From assembly GCA_964467175.1 (NCBI GenBank), contig CAYXNY010000015.1, forward strand, positions 1-20,513: a stretch of 20,513 nt of DNA, in the 5' to 3' direction. Shown piece after piece: positions 7,870 through 14,541 of this stretch. Numbering within the stretch: the stretch's first letter is position 1; the number at the start of each line of letters is the position of its first letter. This DNA is from JAWAFD01 sp964467175 (GTDB lineage: Archaea > Micrarchaeota > Micrarchaeia > Anstonellales > J096). The translations under genes were made by a program, and so were the position numbers. A model generated the notes under the pieces. It ran no database searches. It had not been told where the DNA came from and worked only from the letters and a program-made list of their open reading frames with translations.

Positions 7870-8716
7870 AATACACATGAGCATAAAGGAGATAAAGCTC
7901 ATGGCAAATACTATAAGGCAGGATGTAATAAGGATGCTTCTGGAAGCGAAATCAGGGCATAGCGCAGGAAGCATAGGGCTTGCGGATATTTTTGCGGCTC
8001 TTTATTTTCACGTAATGTATCACGACCCAAAAAACCCTGAGTGGGAGGGAAGGGACAGGCTTGTGCTGAGCAACGGGCATGTCTGCCCGGTTTTCTATGC
8101 TACGCTTGCAAATGCAGGGTATTTTCCAAAGGAGGAGCTCTTAACTCTCAGGAAGCTCGGATCAAGGCTGCAGGGCCATCCGCACAAGGGAAGTCTGCCG
8201 GGGATAGAAAATACAAGCGGTTCTTTGGGCCAGGGGCTGAGCATAGCTGCTGGGATGGCGCTCGTTGCAAAGAGGGAGAATAAAAGATGGAGGGTGTACT
8301 GCATAACGAGCGATGGGGAGCACAACGAGGGGCAGGTATGGGAGGCGGCAATGCTCGCAGCAAAGTACAAGCTCGGAAACCTTACCGCAATAATGGATAG
8401 GAATAATATTCAAATAGATGGATTTACTGAGGATGTGATGCCGTTGGAGCCGCTTGCAGAAAAATACAGAAGCTTTGGATGGAATGTTATTGAGATAGAT
8501 GGGCATAATGTAAGGGAGATTATAGATGCATGCGAAAGAAGCAGGGCGGTTTTCAACAAGCCAACGATGATAATCGCGCATACAATTCCAGGCAAGGGAA
8601 TCCCGTATATGGAATTTTTGAGTGAATGGCATGGAAAACCGCCGACAAAAGAGCAGGCAGATGAGGCGATAAAACTTCTTGAGGAAGAGAGGAAGGAGAT
8701 AGAAGAGGAAAGATAG
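7859..8716 (+). CDS. transketolase, N-terminal (TPP pyrophosphate-binding) subunit
   Basis: This 285-residue protein is the N-terminal half of a split transketolase, as is usual in archaea; it pairs with the next gene product to move two-carbon ketol units between sugar phosphates. Typical segments are KSGHSAGSIGLADIFAALYF (31-50), LSNGHVCPVFY (70-80), QGHPHK (105-110), TSGSLGQGLSIAAGMALV (119-136), and the thiamine pyrophosphate/metal motif beginning SDGEHNEGQVWEAA (151-164) and ending at MDRNNIQIDG (179-188). The usual GDG reads SDG, which is common in this branch. A strong Shine-Dalgarno site, GAGGAGG (7843-7849), lies inside the end of the epimerase gene and supports the ATG at 7859 over the one at 7877. 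The gap to the C-terminal subunit is one base, so equal expression through coupled translation is likely. Confidence 0.93.
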   Translation: MAGRIHMSIKEIKLMANTIRQDVIRMLLEAKSGHSAGSIGLADIFAALYFHVMYHDPKNPEWEGRDRLVLSNGHVCPVFYATLANAGYFPKEELLTLRKLGSRLQGHPHKGSLPGIENTSGSLGQGLSIAAGMALVAKRENKRWRVYCITSDGEHNEGQVWEAAMLAAKYKLGNLTAIMDRNNIQIDGFTEDVMPLEPLAEKYRSFGWNVIEIDGHNVREIIDACERSRAVFNKPTMIIAHTIPGKGIPYMEFLSEWHGKPPTKEQADEAIKLLEEERKEIEEER

Positions 8717-8717
8717 T

Positions 8718-9656
8718 ATGGAAAAAGCAGCGAGTAGGGATGGGTTTGGAAAAGGGCTGGTTGAGCTTGGAGAGAAAAACCCAAACGTTTGGGTGCTGAC
8801 TGCGGATGTGAGCGAGTCGGCAAGGACGCACTGGTTCCAGGAAAAATTCCCGAAGAGGTTTGTGCAGGTTGGGATTGCTGAACAGAATATGGCTGGTGTT
8901 GCGGTCGGAATTGCTTCTTGCGGAAAAACCGTTTTTATCTCAAGCTATGGGGTTTTCAACCCCGGAAGGAATTTTGACCAGGTAAGGGTAAGCATATGCT
9001 ACAACAACGCAAATGTGATATTGCACGGATCGCATACTGGCTTGACTGTCGGGCCAGATGGAGCGACCCATCAGGCGCTTGAGGATATCGCGATAACGCG
9101 GGTTCTTCCAAACATGGTTGTTGTTGTACCGGCAGATTTTGAGGAAGCGAGAAAGGCAACGATCGCCTTGGGAGAAAGGGGGGGGCCTGCGTACATAAGA
9201 ACATGCAGGGAAAAGTTCCCTCTAGTCACAACACCGGAAACTCCGTTTGAAATCGGAAAGGCGAATGTTTATAGAAAAGGAAAAGATGCCGCAATATTCG
9301 CGATAGGGCCGATGGTGTATGAATCATTAAAGGCTGCGGAAATGCTGAGCAAAGAGGGGATTGACTGCGCGGTTGTAGATTGCCATACTGTGAAGCCGAT
9401 AGATAGGAAGGCGGTTGTGGAATGGGCGAAGGAATGTGGGTTGATCATAACTGTTGAGGAGCATCAGATAAATGGAGGGATGGGAAGCGCTGTATGCGAG
9501 GTTGTTGGCGAGGAATATCCTTGCAGGGTTTTAAGGCATGGAATGCACGACAAATTCGGAGAAAGCGGCTCTCCGGAAGAGCTTCTCAGAAAGTATGAGC
9601 TTAATGCTGATGGGATCGCAAAAAAAGTAAGGGAAGGAATGAAAATGAAGAGATGA
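8718..9656 (+). CDS. transketolase, C-terminal (pyrimidine-binding) subunit
   Basis: This 312-residue protein is the partner half of the split transketolase. It contains the pyrimidine-binding domain, with VGIAEQNMAGVAVGIASCGK at about 52-71 whose glutamate activates thiamine. Then come FISSYGVFNPGRNFDQVR, HGSHTGLTVGPDGATHQALED (a highly conserved active-site and dimer region), and the C-terminal domain with VVDCHTVKPID and an EEHQINGGMGSAV strand-turn. It also resembles the 1-deoxyxylulose-5-phosphate synthase and pyruvate dehydrogenase E1-beta families. The adjacent N subunit, epimerase and transaldolase make transketolase clearly the best call. The ATG at 8718 lies one base after the previous stop. 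The next gene starts 9 bases downstream. Confidence 0.93.
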   Translation: MEKAASRDGFGKGLVELGEKNPNVWVLTADVSESARTHWFQEKFPKRFVQVGIAEQNMAGVAVGIASCGKTVFISSYGVFNPGRNFDQVRVSICYNNANVILHGSHTGLTVGPDGATHQALEDIAITRVLPNMVVVVPADFEEARKATIALGERGGPAYIRTCREKFPLVTTPETPFEIGKANVYRKGKDAAIFAIGPMVYESLKAAEMLSKEGIDCAVVDCHTVKPIDRKAVVEWAKECGLIITVEEHQINGGMGSAVCEVVGEEYPCRVLRHGMHDKFGESGSPEELLRKYELNADGIAKKVREGMKMKR

Positions 9657-9665
9657 GGTGGGAGG

Positions 9666-10325
9666 ATGAAAATATTTTTGGACAGCGCAAATGTTGAAGC
9701 GATAAGGAGCGCGGCTGAGCTTGGGCTTTGCGACGGGGTTACAACAAACCCAACAATAATATTGAGAGATGCGCCCGGAAAGGAGCACAGAGAGGTTGTG
9801 AAGGAGATTGCGAGTATAGTTAAAGGACCGATTTCTGTTGAAGGGGTCGGACAGAAGAAAGAGGAGATTATAAAGGAGGCGCTGGAATTCTCAAAATGGG
9901 CTAAGAATGTTGTTGTGAAGGTTCCGATTACAAGGGAGGGGCTTGCTGCGGTGAGGGTGCTGGAGAAAAAAGGCGTGCGAACGAATGTAACGCTTGTTTT
10001 CTCTGTTTCGCAGGCACTCTTGGCTGCAAAAGCAGGCGCGAGCTATGTCTCCCCATTTGTGGGGAGGTTGGATGATGCTGGGCAGAATGGGATGGAGGTT
10101 GTTAGAGGGATAGTGGAAGCGTTTAGGAACTATAGATTCAAAACAAAGGTGATCGTTGCATCTGTAAGAAGCGTGAAGCATGTGGAGGAGGCCGCTAGAA
10201 TTGGTGCGGACATTGCAACAATCCCGCCTAAAGTTTATGAGGAGATGTGGAAGCATTCGCTCACTGATAAGGGGATACAGCTTTTCTTGGAAGATTTCGC
10301 GAAAGCGAAAGGAATGAGGAAATGA
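9666..10325 (+). CDS. tal: transaldolase (TalC/small-subunit type)
   Basis: This 219-residue protein is a short TIM-barrel transaldolase (TalC/MipB type), which transfers a three-carbon dihydroxyacetone unit between sugar phosphates through a Schiff base. Visible residues are D6, TTNPTI (26-31), the Schiff-base lysine K85 in VVVKVP, N107/T109 in RTNVTL, and SPFVGRLDD (129-137). The family also contains fructose-6-phosphate aldolases (FSA). In E. coli FSA the positions equal to 59 and 131 are Gln and Tyr; here they are Glu and Phe, as in true transaldolases, so I favour transaldolase. A full GAGGTG Shine-Dalgarno site (9655-9660) overlaps the previous stop and fits the ATG at 9666. It closes the non-oxidative pentose phosphate set with the epimerase and transketolase, and overlaps the next gene by 4 bases. 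Confidence 0.92.
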   Translation: MKIFLDSANVEAIRSAAELGLCDGVTTNPTIILRDAPGKEHREVVKEIASIVKGPISVEGVGQKKEEIIKEALEFSKWAKNVVVKVPITREGLAAVRVLEKKGVRTNVTLVFSVSQALLAAKAGASYVSPFVGRLDDAGQNGMEVVRGIVEAFRNYRFKTKVIVASVRSVKHVEEAARIGADIATIPPKVYEEMWKHSLTDKGIQLFLEDFAKAKGMRK

Positions 10326-11371
10326 AAACCGCGGTTTTGCTCCCTACTTATAATGAAGAGGAGAATATAGAGGGGACAATAAAGAGCATAAGGAAGGCGG
10401 ATAAAAAATATGAAATATTTGTTGTTGACAGCGGGAGTAAGGATAGAACTGTCAAGATAGCGAAAAAACTCGGAGCGAAGGTTATTTCAGTTGAAGGAAG
10501 GGGGAAGGGGAAAGCAGTTAGGGTTGCTTTTAGCGAGATAAATGCCGATTTTTTAGTAATGATGGATGCGGATGGAACCTATCCGGCCGAGAAAATACCG
10601 GAATTTTTGGAAAAACTAAGAGAGTGCGATGTTGTTATTGGGTCGAGGTTTGCGGGCAGAATAGAGGAGGGAGCGATGAAGCAGGTAAACAGAATTGGAA
10701 ACAGAATGCTCACCTTTTTTGCTCGGTTGCTTTATAAAAGGAAGATAACTGATGTTTGCTCTGGGATGTGGGGGTTTAGGAGGGAGGCGTACAAAAGAAT
10801 GGAGATAACCGCTCCGCATTTTGAGCTTGAGGCGGATCTGTTTTCCGAGGCAGTGAAAAAAAACATGAAAATTTGCGAAGTGCCGATAGTTTATAGAAAG
10901 AGGGGTGGGGTTGCGAAGCTGAGGGTAAGCGACGGGGTGAAAATTGCCTGGTGGCTTGCCAAGAAGAGGTTTTCGGGGAAGGAAATGTTTTTTATGGTAA
11001 TGGCTGCTATAACCGCCCTGCAGTTTCTACCGATCATTGCTGGGTTGTATGAATATGGCGGGCTTGGAACGGATGTTTTCAGGGTGGTGTTTGCGCTGAC
11101 CGCGTTTTGCTTTGGATGGTGGATGCGGAAAAACAGGTTCGACTGGAAGGAGATTTTGGGTAATGGGGCAATTGCGGGAGCGATCGCGGTTGCGGTTTTT
11201 TATGTTTTTCTTTTTGCTGGGGCGGCGATCGGAAGGCCGGTTTTGGGGGTTGCGGTGCCTGAGGACATGTGGGCTGTTCTGCTCGTCGTGCTGGCGGTTT
11301 TCAACATTGTTCTAACCGCGCTGATTGTTGGGGTGGGGGCGCTGGCTGCAAAAATAGTCAAAAGATGCTGA
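10322..11371 (+). CDS. AglJ/DPM1-like polyprenyl-phosphate glycosyltransferase with membrane tail
   Basis: This 349-residue protein has an N-terminal GT2 domain (about 1-220) followed by four predicted membrane helices (about 222-243, 252-268, 281-303, 316-343). GT2 signatures are LLPTYNEEENI (6-16), VVDSGSKDRT (34-43), GRGKGKAVR (59-67) and DADGTYPAEKIP (82-93), which carries the DxD metal site. Then come GSRF (107-110) and TDVCSGMWGFRREAY (143-157), the acceptor region seen in dolichol-phosphate mannose/glucose synthases. It would load a sugar from a nucleotide donor onto a polyprenyl phosphate on the cytoplasmic face, supplying GT-C enzymes such as the one at 5251. Its ATG overlaps the transaldolase stop (ATGA), so it is co-translated with the sugar-phosphate operon. 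The family is secure; the sugar is unknown. Confidence 0.88.
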   Translation: MKTAVLLPTYNEEENIEGTIKSIRKADKKYEIFVVDSGSKDRTVKIAKKLGAKVISVEGRGKGKAVRVAFSEINADFLVMMDADGTYPAEKIPEFLEKLRECDVVIGSRFAGRIEEGAMKQVNRIGNRMLTFFARLLYKRKITDVCSGMWGFRREAYKRMEITAPHFELEADLFSEAVKKNMKICEVPIVYRKRGGVAKLRVSDGVKIAWWLAKKRFSGKEMFFMVMAAITALQFLPIIAGLYEYGGLGTDVFRVVFALTAFCFGWWMRKNRFDWKEILGNGAIAGAIAVAVFYVFLFAGAAIGRPVLGVAVPEDMWAVLLVVLAVFNIVLTALIVGVGALAAKIVKRC

Positions 11372-11409
11372 ATGCTTGGGTTTTGTTGTTGGTGGACGGT
11401 ATAAAAAGA

Positions 11410-11417
11410 TTTAAATA
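11410..11417 (+). promoter_or_regulatory. TATA box of the zinc-ribbon gene
   Basis: TTTAAATA lies 38 bases after the glycosyltransferase stop. Expected transcription start is near 11440, giving a leader of about 50 bases to the start I chose at 11493, or about 8 bases to the alternative ATG at 11448. Confidence 0.5.
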
Positions 11418-11492
11418 TGAGAATGTTGCATAATAAAAGCACTCTTAATGGCTTATGGCTTGAGAGAGAAAAAGAAAAAAGAGGTAAAAAGA

Positions 11493-11642
11493 ATGGATAG
11501 AAACAGAGGATTTGGCGGAGAAAGGAAAATGTACCCCGCGGTATGCTCTGATTGCGGAGCAGAATGCGAGGTTCCTTTCGAACCAAAGGAAGGCAGGCCT
11601 GTTTATTGCAGAGACTGCTACAGAAAGCACAAGAGATTCTAA
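11493..11642 (+). CDS. small CxxC-x(n)-CxxC zinc-ribbon protein
   Basis: This protein of 49 residues carries two zinc knuckles, CSDCGAEC and CRDCYRKH, joined by EVPFEPKEGRPVY. Four cysteines (two CxxC pairs) would bind one zinc ion. Small proteins with this sequence pattern and a short Gly/Arg-rich head, here DRNRGFGGERKMY, are common in archaea and bacteria and are often annotated as zinc-ribbon or nucleic-acid-binding proteins; their role is not settled. I chose the ATG at 11493 because GAGGT (11481-11485) lies seven bases before it and the head then matches the family. The ATG at 11448 would add 15 mostly lysine and arginine residues and is possible on a leaderless transcript. It has its own promoter and a T-rich tract after it, so it is probably monocistronic. 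Confidence 0.8.
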   Translation: MDRNRGFGGERKMYPAVCSDCGAECEVPFEPKEGRPVYCRDCYRKHKRF

Positions 11643-11672
11643 TCCTAGCTAACAGGTAGAATTTCTTAACTA

Positions 11673-11705
11673 ATTTCTTGTTTTTTCTTTTTGTTTTTTC
11701 TTTTG
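11673..11705 (+). terminator. T-rich tract after the zinc-ribbon gene
   Basis: About 33 bases consist almost only of T with a few A, C and G interruptions and start 30 bases after the stop. No clear hairpin precedes it. It resembles archaeal T-tract terminators and the tracts near 7141, 17144 and 17231. Confidence 0.5.
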
Positions 11706-11720
11706 AGCAGAGGGATAAGA

Positions 11721-11728
11721 TATTTAAA
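11721..11728 (+). promoter_or_regulatory. TATA box of the metallopeptidase gene
   Basis: TATTTAAA is centred about 27 bases before the ATG at 11752, so transcription should begin at the start codon (leaderless). No Shine-Dalgarno site is present, which agrees. Confidence 0.55.
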
Positions 11729-11751
11729 CACTTATTATCACAATATAGGGT

Positions 11752-12546
11752 ATGGCCGGCTCTAAGAAAATTAAAACTAAAATTATAAATGCTATATTTG
11801 AAGGTTCGGTCTTTGCTTCTATCGGCGCGGGCATTTTTCTAGGAAAGTTCGGTTGCGAGTATTTGTCTGAGAATGCGGAATGGAAGTATGTTATAGAACT
11901 AGAGGGTGGCGGGAACTTTAAAGTGAAGGAGCCGGTTTATGAAGGGCCATTTCCAAAAATTTTTTCATTCACTAAAAAGCCGAAAGCAAAAGAGCTAGAA
12001 GGGATTCTGAGAGGCGACTCGAATTCTAATTATCTTATATTTAAAATAAAAGAGGATGGGGGTGTTGATTCTCTTTTTGTACTGTATCATCCGATAGAAT
12101 GCCCTTGGGGGAAATGGTGCGGGTATTACAGCACAAATGGGGAGATACATTTTCTAGGTGAAGAGGGGTTGGCACAAACATTAAGGCACGAGCTTTATCA
12201 TAAGTTTCAGTCGCATGGCCAAACGCCGGAAGAATTTTCAAGGAGCGTGGATGTAGCAGGGGAATTGCTTGTGGATTACTTGAATGGGAGGCTTGGTCTT
12301 GATGAAAAAGCGATTTTTGAGGACTTTTGGCTTTCCTATTTCTCCTCTCTTCCGGATACAAGGGTATACACAATAGAAGAGGCGGGGAGAATTGGGGAGA
12401 AGCTGAAAAGGATGCGGAAGGAGATGCCATTGGACAGCATGCTTAAAAAATTGGACGGGCGCGAATACGACTTTCTTTTGTATGTTATTGAGCTTGAGGC
12501 AAACTCTTTTTCAGGAGATTTCGGGCTCTCCAGCACAACATTTTAA
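11752..12546 (+). CDS. membrane-anchored HExxH zinc metallopeptidase-like protein
   Basis: This 264-residue protein has a basic N-terminus (KK, K, K) and one hydrophobic segment (about 14-33), suggesting a single membrane anchor or uncleaved signal. The rest is soluble and contains HELYH (146-150), an HExxH zinc-peptidase motif at the end of a helix (LAQTLRHELYHKF), and a later YVIELEANSF segment (244-253) whose E247 or E249 could be the third zinc ligand, as in gluzincins with a ExxA pattern. Two cysteines (C117, C123) flank a tryptophan-rich turn, PWGKWC, and could form a disulfide if the domain is outside the cell. I do not recognise a named family. It lies 20 bases before the secretion-like operon on the same strand, with its own promoter. 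A role in pilin or cell-envelope processing is possible but is only inference. Confidence 0.65.
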   Translation: MAGSKKIKTKIINAIFEGSVFASIGAGIFLGKFGCEYLSENAEWKYVIELEGGGNFKVKEPVYEGPFPKIFSFTKKPKAKELEGILRGDSNSNYLIFKIKEDGGVDSLFVLYHPIECPWGKWCGYYSTNGEIHFLGEEGLAQTLRHELYHKFQSHGQTPEEFSRSVDVAGELLVDYLNGRLGLDEKAIFEDFWLSYFSSLPDTRVYTIEEAGRIGEKLKRMRKEMPLDSMLKKLDGREYDFLLYVIELEANSFSGDFGLSSTTF

Positions 12547-12548
12547 AA
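12541..12548 (+). promoter_or_regulatory. TATA box of the T4SS/Ced-like operon
   Basis: TTTTAAAA overlaps the stop codon of the metallopeptidase gene and is centred about 22 bases before the ATG at 12567. The message would be leaderless or have a very short leader. The next five genes are packed with gaps of 0-15 bases, so this is probably the operon promoter. Confidence 0.45.
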
Positions 12549-12566
12549 ACAATCTCCTGTATAAAA

Positions 12567-12818
12567 ATGAGCATGGCATACATAGAAACGCTCGTAGCTG
12601 GGTGGCTTGAGGTTCTGAAAAATATTGGGCCGATGATTTCTGTTATTTTGATCATTCTTGGCGGAATTGTGTATGGAATCTCAAACGTGCAGCCATCGGA
12701 AGTGAGGGGGAAGTGGCAGGCGGCTGCGATCGGGATGGTTGTTGGCGGAATAATAATAGGCGCGATAGTTGGCGCAGCGGATATAATACAGGATATTTCT
12801 TCAAAACTCTTGCAGTAA
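12567..12818 (+). CDS. two-helix VirB2/TrbC/CedA1-like pilin candidate
   Basis: This 83-residue protein has two hydrophobic helices (about 21-39 and 53-72) joined by a short polar, charged loop, QPSEVRGKWQA (42-52), with glycines along both helices (GGIVYG, GMVVGGIIIGAIVG). That hairpin plan, with a basic loop that would face the inside, is the plan of VirB2/TrbC conjugative pilins and of the archaeal CedA1/TedC pilins. The N-terminus (1-20) is an amphipathic helix rather than a clear cleavable signal peptide. It is the first gene of the operon with the VirB4/HerA-like ATPase, where VirB2 homologues usually stand. The call rests on size, topology and position; the sequence is too short and too degenerate for me to claim homology. 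A holin-like or channel subunit is the alternative. A second ATG two codons later could also serve. Confidence 0.6.
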   Translation: MSMAYIETLVAGWLEVLKNIGPMISVILIILGGIVYGISNVQPSEVRGKWQAAAIGMVVGGIIIGAIVGAADIIQDISSKLLQ

Positions 12819-12833
12819 TGGGGAGAGGGTAGT

Positions 12834-13757
12834 GTGGAGATTGGAATTGCCTCGAGCGTAGTTGCGATAATGATTATTCTTTCGGGAATAGCGATAGGGG
12901 TAGGAAAGGCGGTAGGGAGCAAAAGATTGGAATTGTTCGGTGTTGAGGAGCTGGCGCAGGCCATGCTGAACGCCGCAATAATAGGGGTTTTTGCCGCAAT
13001 CGTAGCAACAATAACGCAGGTTTCGGCGGATATTGATTTTTTAACATGCGGAGCAGGACTGCCGGAGGAGCTGCAGTGCCAGATGGCGGGCGTGGAGAAT
13101 GCAACCTTCTCGCTTATGGCTGAAAGCGAAAAAACAGCGCTCACCCTTGGGTATTATGAATCCCTTCTGCTGTATTTCGGCTCGTTTGATATACAGATTC
13201 TAAAGGGGCTGCAGCCGATGAGAGAAACCTTGGGGGAGGGGATAAAAATGCTTAACCTGAACAGCACATTTGCGGCGATGAATTCCCAGCTGGCAAATTT
13301 CATAGCGCAGACCATGCTTGCGGTGTTTCTTCCGCTGGGCATAATTTTCAGGTCTTTTTTTGCGACAAGGAAGATAGGTGGTTTTCTCATAGGGGCGTCA
13401 ATAGGTTTTTATCTTTTGTTTCCGTATTTTGTTTTGATTGTGCCATCGCCTTTGCCCGTCATTGACAATGTGGTTGCGTCTTTCAAGGCGGTAAATGAGA
13501 ACGCGAACTATGCAATAATGCCCATCGCAGAACTGAACGACAACAACAGGGTTGCGGAGAAGCTTTACATGTTGGGCACCGGAGATTTTATAGGGAGTTT
13601 GATCCTGGCTATGAAGGGGCTGGCTGATGCGAACGGAGCGCTGCTCCTTTACACTATAGTCGGTCCGGCAATAGCACTTGCGGCGACTATTGTTTTCATG
13701 CTCGCTATAACAGAGATGCTGGGGGCGCATTTCGTGCTTAATGTTGGGGTGGTGTAG
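12834..13757 (+). CDS. polytopic membrane protein, VirB6/CedA-like candidate
   Basis: This 307-residue membrane protein has hydrophobic segments at about 4-24, 43-63, 155-175, 181-204 and 268-295 and a weaker one at 105-120. A presumed external loop between the second and third carries two cysteines (C72, C82), which could form a disulfide. A long middle segment (about 120-155 and 207-265) is soluble. VirB6/TrbL and archaeal CedA channel proteins are polytopic proteins of this size that sit between the pilin and the VirB4-type ATPase; the position here agrees. I see no motif that proves it. The GTG at 12834 follows a GGGGAGAGGG purine run, a plausible Shine-Dalgarno site, and the gap to the pilin candidate is 15 bases. 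It ends one base before the next start. Confidence 0.6.
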   Translation: MEIGIASSVVAIMIILSGIAIGVGKAVGSKRLELFGVEELAQAMLNAAIIGVFAAIVATITQVSADIDFLTCGAGLPEELQCQMAGVENATFSLMAESEKTALTLGYYESLLLYFGSFDIQILKGLQPMRETLGEGIKMLNLNSTFAAMNSQLANFIAQTMLAVFLPLGIIFRSFFATRKIGGFLIGASIGFYLLFPYFVLIVPSPLPVIDNVVASFKAVNENANYAIMPIAELNDNNRVAEKLYMLGTGDFIGSLILAMKGLADANGALLLYTIVGPAIALAATIVFMLAITEMLGAHFVLNVGVV

Positions 13758-13758
13758 A

Positions 13759-14541
13759 ATGATGGAGAATCGGTTTGTAACAATAGCGTGTTTGATAATC
13801 GCGGTTGCTGCCCTTTTATACACGATCGCGAGCGGGAATGTTCTTGCCGCGCTTTTCGCTGTCTTTTTTGCCTTCCTTACCGTTGCAATGTGGAAGTACG
13901 GGTATCTTCTGATGCCGTATTTCTTTAAGAAGACAAGGATTGTTGAGATAAGGTACGGGTATGAGGTTCCTCCGTCAAGGGATTATCTGCTTAGGAAAAC
14001 GCCGTCCGGGTATTTGGCAACAAAGTTTTTGGAGATAAAGCTGCATGAGAGCACGCTGGATAAGGGGGAGAAGGAGAGGGCATCCCTTCTCGCAAGCTTT
14101 GAGAGGGCGATTTCGAGCTTGAACAATGTGGTGAAAATTTCCTACCTGCTTGCGCCCCTTGATATAACAAAGCATGTGGAGGAGATAAAGACGCAGAGAA
14201 GCATGGCAGAGGTGAAGAGGGCGAAGTTGGGGGCGAAGGAGAAGGAGGAGGCGGTAATTCTAGACAGGCAGATTGCGATGTGGAACAGGCTTCTGGAGAG
14301 AATCAGCGGGGGGGAGAAGCCGCTTGAGACGATAATTTTCGCTTCAACAACAGCCAGCGGAGCAACAAGGGAGGAGGCGGTTGCGAAGGTGAAGAGGCAG
14401 GCGAAGGAGATAAGAACGATATTGAGCTCAACCTTAGGGGCTGATGTTGCTGAACTCACGGATTCAAACATGCTCAAGTGCTTCGAGTGGGAGTTCTTTG
14501 CCCCGCCAACACCCGAAGCGCTCAAGGACGAGGTGTTCTGA
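13759..14541 (+). CDS. two-TM protein with cytoplasmic domain, VirB3/VirB4-N-like candidate
   Basis: This 260-residue protein starts with two membrane helices in tight succession (about 6-24 and 28-46) and continues as a soluble, mostly cytoplasmic alpha/beta domain. VirB3 is a small two-TM protein often fused to the N-terminus of VirB4, and VirB4 proteins have an N-terminal domain before the ATPase. Here the order is two helices, a soluble domain, then a separate ATPase gene, as if the VirB3-VirB4 chain had been cut before the motor. Visible features are YGYEVPPSRDYLLRK after the helices, a charged helical stretch (about 140-175), and a strand LETIIFAST near 190. I chose the double ATG at 13759/13762, right after the previous stop; an ATG at 13741 would extend back into that gene. 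The function is inferred from layout. Confidence 0.6.
   Translation: MMENRFVTIACLIIAVAALLYTIASGNVLAALFAVFFAFLTVAMWKYGYLLMPYFFKKTRIVEIRYGYEVPPSRDYLLRKTPSGYLATKFLEIKLHESTLDKGEKERASLLASFERAISSLNNVVKISYLLAPLDITKHVEEIKTQRSMAEVKRAKLGAKEKEEAVILDRQIAMWNRLLERISGGEKPLETIIFASTTASGATREEAVAKVKRQAKEIRTILSSTLGADVAELTDSNMLKCFEWEFFAPPTPEALKDEVF

Noticed and set aside
12485..13144. Antisense frame of about 219 codons over the pilin and VirB6-like genes
   Set aside because: Low-complexity Ala/Ile/Pro/Ser composition comes from the complement of membrane-helix codons; no start signal or domain.
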